Positions 1 to 10,900 of a stretch of 64,000 bases of DNA are shown one piece after another. A program made the position numbers and the translations under genes. How positions within the stretch are numbered: position 1 is the first letter of the stretch; every line of letters starts with the position of its first letter. The notes under the pieces are model-generated. The model worked only from the letters and a program-made list of their open reading frames with translations. It did not search any database and was not told the DNA's origin. Origin of the DNA: Capitulum mitella (lineage: Eukaryota; Arthropoda; Thecostraca; Pollicipedomorpha; Pollicipedidae); assembly GCA_030062745.1 (NCBI GenBank), contig CP099848.1, positions 7,151,501-7,215,500 of the forward strand, read 5' to 3'.

Positions 1-1724
1 ACGTACAAGTTTTTGGTAAGTTGTTGTACAAGTTGTACAAATTTTCGAGTCTTCAAGTCGGAACTGGTTAAGGCGCTACACGTTGACAAACTTTCATTAT
101 TTATACCGCTGAGCCCATAAGTTCCTTGACCAAGTCGGTACGCGTCTGTAAACAATTTTTGACCAGTTTTCTTTGAGGTTGATTCGAATGAAACCGTATA
201 ACAAGCTTACATGCCGCGTTTTGCGTGTTTTTGCCGACCACAATCCAAACCAGCTCATTTTTCTTGCAGCTGACAATCAAATTGCTCGATGGTGCTGGGT
301 TTAAAGCATCCTCCGATTTCAAAGACACACTCTGGACCGGAGCAGAATCAGAACAAGATGGTTTTGTTAGCGACCGTAAGTACCCGTATGTCTCCCTGTG
401 CACAAGTGCATGAACCAGTAGCGTGGCCAGGGAGGTCCTAAGGCTCCCAGGACCCCATTAAAATGTTGATGCACATGAAGAGCCCCTGGCATTTGCCTAA
501 AACGGCTCCCTCTGTACGGAGAAGGCAAACCCATTACTCCACAAAGGGCCCCCAGTCCCCAGACAAAGATCCCTCTGGCAGGTAACAGGGTGCGCCCTGA
601 CCGGAAAACATTAGTGGACCCCCGGCATGAGAGATCCCCCAGTTATGGGACGGTGCCGGCGTATCGGGAAGAGAGCCCATTAGCGTAACCTAAGCCAAAG
701 ACTTGTCATCTTTGGTATCACCGTAATCTAAGCCAAGGTCTTATCATCCCAACTTCAGAAATTCCTCAGTTCTCATCTAACTAAATTTTCCACCAATAAC
801 ACAAATACATACAAATAGGTGTAGATTTGGATGCGCTCAAGGGCACTTTTACGATGGGAGGAGGCCGCTTGTGTCTGACTGTAGTCAAGCCACGTGACAA
901 GCCTTCGAAACTTGAACAGGGTAATAGTACGCCTGCCGTACTCCCCAGCTACTTGTCGTGGAACAATACAACTAGGCTATGAATGTCATTGTAATGCCGG
1001 TACGCTGCACCACCTTCGTGTCCTGCAACTCCACTAGTCATCGCCACGATGCGAGGAGTCAATAGCTATGCCGACACTTCACGCCCCAAATCGTGATTGG
1101 GCGTGGTTACGTCCCGGGCTGGGAATATGTATAAGAAAGAGGGCATTATTTTCAAAATGTTCGTAATATTTTTTGTTTTTTTTTTACACTGTGAAAAGCC
1201 GGATCAAACCGATGTTTCGTCTAACTGTGGTAAACCAAGTACAAGGGAATTTTGCCCTGGTCATTATTCATGCATAGTTTCTACATTGGCATAATTATTC
1301 ACATTTACCAGTCGATGACAGCTGTTATGTACTCTTGGAGTAGTGGTTGTGGGTGGGTCTGTGTGTGTGTAGGTCAGGCCCAGGAACAGTGTATGTTGTC
1401 CTGAGCAGATCCCTGGGCAACATAATCAGATTTGGTCGTAGCGCCGTAAAACACAAGTAACTTGAACAGTGCTGAGCGTATGTTTCACCTCTGCAATTTC
1501 CAGTCTATGAGGATGCACCGGTGGATAAAATAGAGGACGGTTCGAAACCTCGCTTGGCGCGGACCAGAAGTCATACACATGGAATTCCCATATGTTTTAG
1601 TGCTGTTGGGGTTGGGCACACTCATTCTTAATAACACTGCAAAATAAGTACCACGTACCCCCAGTGTTCTCCCCATGAAGGCCCCGTAGCTTTCTTGGGG
1701 CACCAGAAGTGCTGGGGCACTCAT

Positions 1725-1749
1725 GAAAACTACGGGGCCCGTAGTTTTC
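1725..1749. repeat. Perfect inverted repeat, 12-bp arms, 1-nt centre
   Basis: GAAAACTACGGG, G, then CCCGTAGTTTTC. A partial relative (CCCCGTAGCTTTC) lies about 40 bp to the left. Confidence 0.85.
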
Positions 1750-3014
1750 AAGGTTGCCTCCCTAGTTTTCAGTACTGGGGCCTTCTCACTCTCTAGGACC
1801 TCCCCCGCCAAAAAAGGTCTGCGCTATGCTGCAGACTTTAGCCGTCTTGACTGATGTTCAAGATACCGTCTTGAAGCTTTGTTTTGTCAAAGTATTTGCA
1901 CTGTGTCGTACATGCATGCGAGCCCGATTAAATCAGTTGAAACGTTCGATGCAGACTGCAGTCCCAGTCCTTCCAGCATATTAAATCAGATAAACTATTA
2001 GCGCAAATGACAAGAAATTGGGCAAAAAACCCCGATAACATTATTGTTTAGGCGGTGCGTTTTGCGCCTTCGGCGCGCCAGACCAAGCCAACTTTATTAA
2101 ACGAAGCAGTATATCTTTGCGTAGGTTTGGACTATGTGTACAGCGTGAGGTAAATTAATAAGACCTCATTACTAACTTAAAATGCTGTACTGGAGGACAG
2201 TATTTTAATGTTCCATACAGTCCGGAGTCTGATAATTCTTGGACCATCATCACCGTAATTTTGACACATTTATTTCTTGCCATGTCTTGTCTGGACCCAA
2301 AACAAAGTAACCCAAATCCGAGGAGAAATCGGACTTCATGTGTAGTTTAGGTTCCGTCCAATGTGGTGGATGGATCCGCGAATAGTTTGCTCCCCCCGAC
2401 CCCGAAATATCTCCGGTCGTCCCTGCTATGACGATCCCGGCATAGTACATGCAGCTCATGTAGAACTCATCCTGTTGTGCAGTGCAGAAAATTCGTCGTT
2501 CTCCATCATGTACTGCACAGGAAGTTTATCATCATCATCGCCATCATCATCTCCATCGTCATCGCAAAAGTGAGTAAGTACTGTTGCGCACGGTACGCAG
2601 TTTGACTTGTCTAATGCTGTATTTACATATCTGTGCAATTTTTGGGAAATATGACTGCATAACTGCCTTAAAATACATTTATTGGTCTTGTAGAAGTTTG
2701 TAGGCAATCAAATAACTTAACAGTAAAAATAGTGGTTTTGGCGGGATATGTTCGGTGCATTCGCGGACCCGCCTTGTTTTCGCGGGGGAAGTCAATACAT
2801 AACCCCCACGAATAGCCGGGGTTTGCTTTAACGCTTAAACCCCGCGAAGCATTCAGCTGCGTGTGGTGGGCGGCGTCAGACCGGCTCACGAGGGCGCTTT
2901 TGCTCGTCCGCATTTGAAAGCTTTTCCAAAAACGTTCGCGTCTCCTCGATCCTACTATAAGGCGGCATTTTGAACATCGGTGTCATGTCCTTCACCGGGG
3001 TGCCTTTGTCTTGG

Positions 3015-3772
3015 AGGCCTTCTGAATAACCAGCTTTTTGATAACAGGGCACCCAGATTCCATCACAGCAGCACCTTCTTGGTACCACAACGGTGTCCTT
3101 TGAACTGAACGACAGGCCATCCATGTCCCATCACGTGGGCTCCTGTTTGAGTTTCGCCTGTTTGGTGTTTGGTGTCGAGGGGCGCGTTCGGTGTCAAGGG
3201 GCGCGTTTTGAACGACAGTGCGCCGATACTCAACAATGAGGCGCCTCCTTGGTATCACAGGCTGATTGCGCTCCTTGGTTGCACTGCCTTTGAGTGGCAG
3301 TGCAGTCATACCTACTCTGTCGTAGACGCGGCTCCTTGGTGTCGCAGGGGCGTCTTTTGATCGACAGGTTGGTCATAAACCATGGCAGGAGCGCCCTCTT
3401 GATGTCCCATGGACTTTTGGTATGATGGAGCCAATGCTCCATGACAAGGGCACATCCTTGGTGTCACAGGTGCACCTTTTGAACGGCGAGGCACCCATGC
3501 TCCGTCCCAGGGGCGTCTTCTTGGTGTTGAAGGGTCGCTTTTTGACCACCGGGGCATTCACACACCATTGCAAGGACGTTCCCTTGGCGTCACAGGGCCA
3601 CGTTATGACCACCAGGACATCCATACGCTATCGCAGGGGCTTCTCCTTGGCGCCACTAGAGAGCCTTTTGAACGACAGGGTTCCCAAATACCATCCCAGA
3701 GGTGTTTCCTTTGCGTCACAGGGGATGCGTTGTCGATAACAGGGCGCCCGTGCACCATAACATGGACGCCTA
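3015..3772. repeat. Diverged 63-bp tandem repeats
   Basis: Unit begins CTTGGTGTCACAGG and continues with a TTTTGAACGACAGG block. Clear 63-bp steps occur at 3457, 3520, 3583, 3646 and 3709; earlier units (3335, 3398 and others) have small indels. Because 63 is divisible by three, several frames stay open on both strands; those frames are artefacts. Confidence 0.75.
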
Positions 3773-4652
3773 TACTCTTTTGCCGACTTTGGCAGCTAAC
3801 GGATTTTTGTTTCCTTACTCGCCTTCGGCGGGTAAGGGCGGCAGCGGAGAAACAAAGTTGTCGAAGCCGTCATTGTAAGCTAAAACACAATAAGCTTCTC
3901 CCGGTTGAGATGAGGATACGTCTGCCGTTGTTGTTCTCGGCGTCCATTCTTTTATAATTCCGTGACCAGAACGCTTGAGAAATCCCTCATCATTTGGTCT
4001 TAGGGCACAAACACTTGTGGAAAATCCAGTGTATTAATACTACATTAGTATCGTAAGCATTTATCTTGCTTTGTATATTGCTTTGTATACTATTGCTGAG
4101 TACATCTTCAGAAGTTGCGCTCCAAAGCGAGAAAGCTCACATCAGCCCACTGCGTCAGGCGCTGGCGCGGGCCAGACAGTCAGCGCCCCTAGCGGCAGGA
4201 GCCGGAGACACGGGCGGCAAGAAAACACGTCTTGCGGTTGGCCCGCCGCCAGCTCCGCCGCGCGACGCGGGCCCAGAGCGGGACGCCGGTGTTAGCTCGG
4301 CCGGCACGTGGCAACACGGGGCCGCACGTGGCTGCGCGGCTCGTGGCATGGCAGTGAAGGATTCGTCTCGAGCGAGGTGGCCGGCGCGGGCCGGCGCGCC
4401 GACGCCGCCCCGCCGCCGCCGTCGCGTTGGCACTCGGAGAGTATCACAGGATCGGGCAGTGTGCCCGCGCGGTCACCGCCTGTTACGACTGAGCGGCGCG
4501 CCTGCGGAACACGCTTCAGTCAGCTGCGGCTCATGTACTCCGAGAACGCAAGCCACCGGCTTGGCATGAGTCCATCCGTCACTGATTCTGAAGTTAATGT
4601 TCGGAAGCGTGAGTTTGACAACTGCCGTAAGCTCAACGTTCTGTGGGAAAGC

Positions 4653-4978
4653 TCACCGGGCCGTTGCGTTCCGGCTGGCCAGGCGGCGGCGGTGGCGCCG
4701 CCTCTCCCGCTGCCGGTGGTGCGAGCTGCGCTGCAGCCGGCGCAGCTGCCGCTTCATCATGGTCAGCGAACGGTGCATGCGCGCCATCATCTCCTCCAGA
4801 CCCTGGATCCGCTCCTCGGTCACGTCCTCCATGTGGTAGATGTCGCTGACGACGGGCGCCGGGCTGGCGGCCGCGGCCGGAGCCGGGGCAGGCTCCTCCG
4901 GCTCCGTCAGGTGGTTGTCGGCGGAGAGGAGCACCGACCGGCGGAATCGGCCCGGCCGCGCCCCCTCCGCCGTGCAAT
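4653..4978 (-). CDS. Pxn: Peroxidasin exon 23: coiled coil and basic tail
   Basis: The acceptor CTGCGCAG gives codon G+AT (Asp) in frame. Encodes [20 protein letters not shown], a Pro/Ala-rich stretch, then a coiled-coil-like helix ([20 protein letters not shown]) and a very basic tail ending LASRNATAR before TGA. Peroxidasins carry a comparable helix after the catalytic domain, which in vertebrates helps trimer formation. The terminal bases CG|GTGAGC form a good donor overlapping the stop, so a further exon may exist. No cysteine-rich VWC exon was recognised to the left. Confidence 0.8.
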
Positions 4979-7900
4979 CTGCGCAGAAATACAGGGCAAC
5001 AGCCGTAAACGACGCGCAAATGTGACTTCCAGCCACGTTCATTGAAAACATGAAATCAACAGACATTTGAGGGGGATGGCGATCAAAAGGTTGTTTAGCA
5101 ATCTTGTACAGTGAAATATTTTGCGGAACAACCGACAGAATTTTTAACACAGCAGCTTGACACGAAACGCAATGGAATAGCTTCAATTAGGGGCCTGGAC
5201 GGAGATTTTTGGAAATTATCGGGGGGTCTGAAGAGGATTTCAGACCGTTCTTTTGAGTTACTGAAAAGATCTAATGCTAAAATCTCTAAAAAGTGGGGGT
5301 CAACCCCTCAGGACCGCTAGCCACGATAATGGGCGCTAGTTTACTGTGCGCCTATGTTGCCCTGACCATCAGGTGTTCATCCTCGGGCCGTACCTTCGCT
5401 CCTGCAGGTCTTGCAGTCGACCCACATGCGCAGGTCGACCTGCGGCGTGCTGTCGCACTCGACGATTCTCGGCGTCTGCCGCTCGGGCACGCGGAACACG
5501 TCGCGCGTCACCTGCCGCAGCGCGTCGCCGTTGTCGCACATGATGCGCGCCAGGTTGGTCTGGCGCAGCTGCGCCAGCTGGCCGGGCGTGAACACGCCGT
5601 CGGCCTCGTACCAGAAGCGGTCGCCGTCGCGCAGCCGCCGGAACTGGTCGGCCACCAGGCAGACGAACGTCGGCCCCATCTTGGCGCCGGGCGCGTGGTC
5701 CTCCAGCATGCCGCCGATCCAGAGGTCGACGTTGTCCGGGTGGCCGTACAGCTGGCGCAGCTCGTCGCGCGCGCGCGCGCTGCGGATCTCGCGCGCGAAG
5801 TCGCCGAAGTTGGCGGCGGCGCGCAGGCCGCAGTGGCGCCGCCAGGCGTTGTAGCCGGGCAGGCCGTGGTCGCGGCCGCGCTGCATGTTCATGGCGGCCA
5901 GGTCGAGCGACACCTGGTGGTGCAGCGTGAACAGCTTCTCGGTGAGCTCGGCGTTGAGCAGCTGGTCGGGCCGGTGCGCCTTGGCCGGCCGGGCGAACAG
6001 GCCGCGCAGGATCGGGTCGATGCCGCCCTCCTGCACCATCCGCCACGGCGCGAAGAACGCCTTGTGCAGCGGCAGGTTGCCCTGCGGGATCGGCTGGAAG
6101 GTCTCGTTCAGCCGGTACAGCACGGGCCCGACTAGGCCGTGCCCGAACCGGAACGCCGCCGTGGCGAACGCGTTCGAGATGGTGGCGTCGACGGCCGGGT
6201 CGTAGCCGGCGTAGTCGCCGAGACGGCGCATGCCCTCCTCGCCGAGCACGAGCGGCAGCCAGTGCCGGTAGGTGATGTGCTGGATCTCGGCGGCCACCAC
6301 GCGGCGCGCCTCCTGGTAGAGCTCCTCGCCGTGCCACTGCGGGTTGAGCCGCGCCAGCTCGTCGGCCACCCGGTTGTGCTCGCGCAGCCAGACGGTGTGC
6401 ATGGCGGAGAGGCCCAGCTGCTCGTTGGCGCGCACGTCTCCCGCCATGAAGCAGCTGACGGCCGACAGACGGGAGGCCGTTAGAGGGCGCTGGCGGCTCC
6501 CCGTGGCCGACGCCTTGCTTCGTTTAACAACCGCATGTGCGGACGTTTGTTTGAAACCAAACAATCCGCAGAAACACAAGTGCTCTGTCTTAGTGATGGC
6601 TCACACATATGAACTCTACTATTTATTAAATATGACCTTAAGGCTTAGTCGTCCCAAGCACTACTCGTCAGATTCTACTTACTTCCCACCAAACGCCAGA
6701 AATATGAACGTCCCGAGTTCTCACCCGATGTCGCTGCGGTCGTTCTGGTCTCGCTGGCAGTCCACCGGGACGCCGTCGTTGAACGGCATGAACGGCCGGT
6801 GGGGCCGGGAAAAGATTCCGTTACGCAGCCGGCCGGACGGGTAGCTGAGGTTGCGCAGGTGGTGGGCCTGAGTCTCAGTGTTCCCGTAAATCTGGGGATG
6901 CGAGCTTGGTGACGGAAAAGGCCACGAAAAACGAGGGAATCACTTCAGATCGCCGACTCATTATTGCAGGGAGCTGGCTGCTCACCACTCATGTTACAGC
7001 TCGTCTAAGCTACTAAACGGAACAACGATTGAACAGCCGCAGATCGACGTCCACACTGTCGATGAAAATCCTGTACACACGTCTGGTGCGGCAATGCTGG
7101 CCGCAGGCATGAGGGATGCATTCAGCTCAGATGGAATGTTCCACATTGGATGACTTTTCGAAAATAAGCTGGGCTGGTCTGCGAAATTTGTCGGTAACGT
7201 TTAAACCGCACATTTTTCTGAAAAATGTCCGCATGCTTTAGAAATTATTTATTAGAAGCTATTATTTTCATTCATCCGCACGCGTGATGTAATACGGGCC
7301 TGCACGGGCCAAAGAACGCAAGCTGGTCGGCTGGCACCCGCTAGCTGTTGCGGCACGGGATCACGCAACAGCTGTAAATAGCACACGACCGAACAGGAAA
7401 CACGGGACAACCGTGAGAAATCGGTTCACGTCTTCGTAACTGTAGCTATATCAGACATAATGCAAATTTAGTACAGACTGGATTCTAAGATTACAGGCTA
7501 AAACCCACATATTTCAATTCAAAGCACGAAGGTGGAACATTCCCTTTGAACCGGTACCACAGATCGCTCGTGTTGACCGCTGCCAGCCTGTTAGTTATCC
7601 CCACTGCCGTTCGGCCGGCTCACCATGCTGCCGTCGATGAAGCTGGAGAGGCCGTTGATCTGCTCGCGCGGCATGACCTCGTAGCCGAAGACGGAGGTGC
7701 TGCCGGAGCCGCAGGCGGCCGAGCTGCGCACCAGCCGCATGCAGCGGTGGTGCGCCTGGCGCCGGTCGCCCGGTGGGATGGCGATGTTGAAGCAGGGCGC
7801 CACGTTCTGGCACGTGCTGCGCAGACGGCGGACCGTGGAGAGCAGACATCAGTGGCGCAAAACGCGCGCGTTCAAAACAGGTAGAATTTACGCATTACAT

Positions 7901-10900
7901 GGGTCCACAGTTTTGTAGTCCCGTTCACGCTTCTTCCGTCTATGTGGATTTTACCTTCTTGAATCCTTCATTCTGATGAAATGCTTTAATCGCAAAATGC
8001 GTACAAGAAAATCTTCAACGACATTTTCTGTACAAAAGCCACATAAAAGGGAGACAACGCATCTTGCAAAAAAAAAAAAAAAACGGGATATCAAATAACC
8101 AAGGCCCGAACTTGACCAACTGCAGCAATTCTGACCTATCACACCACTGCCATGATGTGACTGTCACTCACCTCTCACATCATGGCGAACCGTCGCTGAC
8201 ATACCACAACTTTGCGGACCGCCTCTAGCATGTCATGCCTGTAAGGATCATCACTGGCCTGACACACCTCTAAGGACTGTCACTGACCTGTCACTGTTCC
8301 AAGGATCGCCACTGATCTGTCACTGCTACGCGCACCCTCACTAACCTGTCGCACTCGTGCTGTCCGTCGAAGCTGACTTCGCTGAAGGCGGGCAGCGCGT
8401 GGTCCATGTCGTGGTCCACGAACTGGCCCCACTGCATCAGCGTGACGCTGAACTCGTCGTCCTCTGTGACGGTATCGGTGGCCGCCAGGCGAGAGCTCAC
8501 CAGCCGAGCGTTCGGCAGCAGGAAGCCGTTGTACCGGGTCACCCCGTCGGCACCTTTGGCGGCAGCAGGGCGCGTCAGAACGGGCACCGAGGCAGCGGAT
8601 AGAACGGGCAGCGCAAGAGGTGAGCCGGTCATAGTTCGAACTCTCGAGTTAGGATATTTGGTAGGGAAACGTTGCCCGGAAGCAAGGCGAAAATAAAAAG
8701 TAGCGAGAAGCAGATAGGCGCTAAGGTGATTAACGAATCTGGTTGCGTACAAAACTGCCTGTCAGTATGCAATATGGGTCAGGTGACAGGCTCCATACTG
8801 AATTTCTTGAACCCTTCGCTGAAAACAACAGGGTCACCTTGCATGGAAGCCCTGGCGCCTTTTACTGCGTCTCTGAAAAAGAAGTCTGACCAACAACTGC
8901 AGGGTTTCCTCTTTACATCTGGACGCACAAAAAAAAATCTGCCGGAAAAATAAGCCTAACTGAACCGCTTAACGTCACTGCATGTCCGTCACGCTACGTC
9001 ATCACTGACGCCATCCTCGTGGCGTACCACAAGCAACATTGCTCACCCCGCGGCGTGTTGAAGCCATTCTCGTACTGTGCGGGCAGTGAGCGCCGAAATC
9101 CGACCAGGGAGGCGCCCCAGAGCGGGTGCTGCAGGTTGTTGCAGGTGCCGTCGACGCTGCGGTAGCGGCTGTGGAAGCAGAGGTCGCTGCAGTTGAGGTG
9201 GCGCCGGTGGGCCGAGCAGCCGGAGAGGTCGCGCAAACGCTCCACCTGGCCCGGCGACAGCAGGTCCGAGTAGGAATAGCCTGGAACAGCCGGGCGCCGC
9301 CTCAAACGCAAGAAATCCCAGCCAGACCGACAACGTGAATAGACGTCTCAGTACGGTGCATTCTATAGAGCATGGGCACGCATTTTCAAAGTACTCAAAG
9401 ATGTAAACCGTAATTTGCGTTTCAACAAAAACGGCGGGAATCGGCGTGAAACAAACCACGCAGACACGGGCTGAGTCCGCTGGCCATATACAACAGCCGG
9501 TTGATGCCGGCTTACTGGTGAGGTTGAAGCGCGAGCCGGACTCCACCAGCCGCTTCACCAGCTCCAGAGCGCGCTCGAAGATCTCGCCCGAGCGGGCCAG
9601 GTCCAGAGCCTCATCAGTCGGGAACCTGAGACGCAAAAACAGCCAGCCACGTCACAACTTCGCCGGCAGAAGTCTCTTAGCCTGGCCGTGATAAAATTCC
9701 GCAAATTATGAGATTTCGCAACGACCGAATGCTGTTAAATAACTACTTCCATCATGTGTTAAACGGTAACCGTCTGCCGGCACAGAGGACCATGACCGTA
9801 CGTCCTTATTTATCCATGCATCCGCATGGTGATGCTTACAAGTTGGCTAAAGCTGGATTTTCTGCCGTAACGCCTCCAGTCCTCGTCTGACTGACGTCCT
9901 CCATCAGTCGTGGACACGAGCAGCCCATACCTGAAGATCTGCAGTAGCTCGTGCGGCGTGCGACGGTGGTGGCGCGGCTGCGAGAACAGCTGCTGCAGGG
10001 TACGGTTCAGCGCAATCTCGACATCGCGAGTCGCCTCGGCTGCTCCCTGACTGACGAACCGGTCACCGGGTCTCGCTGACGTCGACTGTCGAGAGCGATG
10101 ACGTCACTGACTGTCGCAGGCGGCGGGAGGAAATGCAGACCGGGGGATACAGCCGATACGAGAACGCAGTACGATTGCTATAGCCTACGTGGATCAGTCA
10201 GTATGTGCATACTTAGATGGATATCAGGAAAGCCCTTCCGACCGACCCAGCCTGTCCGCGATTAGACCATTGCTCAGGTACAACAGCACGCCTCCAGTGC
10301 GTCACTCAACAGGTGGCCGTTATTCGAGCCGGACGCTGACCTGGGGCGTGACGATCGTCAGGTGAGTGGTGGCCACGGCGTGACCGACACCGTTGTTGAC
10401 GTTACACTCGTACACGCCGGCGTCACGCAAAGTCAGCGACCTCAGGGTCAGAGCTCCGTCCGGGGTCGAGCTGAACACCAACCACGTCATTGTCAGCGAG
10501 ATGATAGCGTACGAATGACTAGCGCCGTCACAGTGGAGACCGTGCAAACGATGTAACGCTGGGAGAAATCACAGCGCGTCTCACGGTACAACACAAATGG
10601 GAACACATGCCGGGTCATAAGAGGTGAGACGATTTCACGGTTTCGTCTCACCTCTTGAACAGCGTGAAAACGCATGCTGATCATCGCGAAAATGCGTCCG
10701 CTTTTACGCGCGCCTCAGACATGACTTCCAATGCCGCAAGCCGTAACTGTACACATCACAGCGTCGTCTCTTCGCCTCAGCGACTAGCCTGACCTGTGTC
10801 GGCCGTCGGAGAAGAGGTTTCCGCCGACCAATCGCCACGTGATCTCCGGCACGGGGGAGCCGGTGGCCCGGCACGCCAGCGCTATGCTCTCCCCAAGGGC

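Larger units (their letters stand above)
1..4652. other. Region 3' of peroxidasin
   Basis: Apart from the 25-bp palindrome and the 63-bp repeats, I see no supported gene. AATAAA on the minus strand occurs near 2093 and 2268, too far from the stop to be assigned with confidence. A sweep for a cysteine-rich VWC exon found none. Confidence 0.6.
6892..8345. other. Peroxidasin introns 20 and 19 (flanking exon 20)
   Basis: Nothing recognised in 6892-7623. In 7817-8345 there is an A16 run (about 8069-8084) and the degenerate repeats next to exon 19. Confidence 0.6.

Noticed and set aside
3169..3957. Several overlapping open frames on both strands
   Set aside because: Produced by the 63-bp tandem repeat, whose length is a multiple of three.
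4308..4652. Possible VWC or terminal exon of peroxidasin just left of exon 23
   Set aside because: Acceptor-like TTCCGCAG at about 4500 leads only to a five-codon tail before a stop, and no cysteine pattern of VWC is present. It cannot be supported without transcripts.
5293..6483. Long plus-strand frames opposite the peroxidase exon
   Set aside because: Antisense shadows of the GC-rich coding exon 22; the minus strand carries the conserved domain.
8554..8752. Signal-peptide-like start ([22 protein letters not shown]) continuous with exon 19
   Set aside because: Exon 19 has a good acceptor at 8553 in phase with exon 18; the extension is intron read-through. An internal promoter form is conceivable but unsupported.
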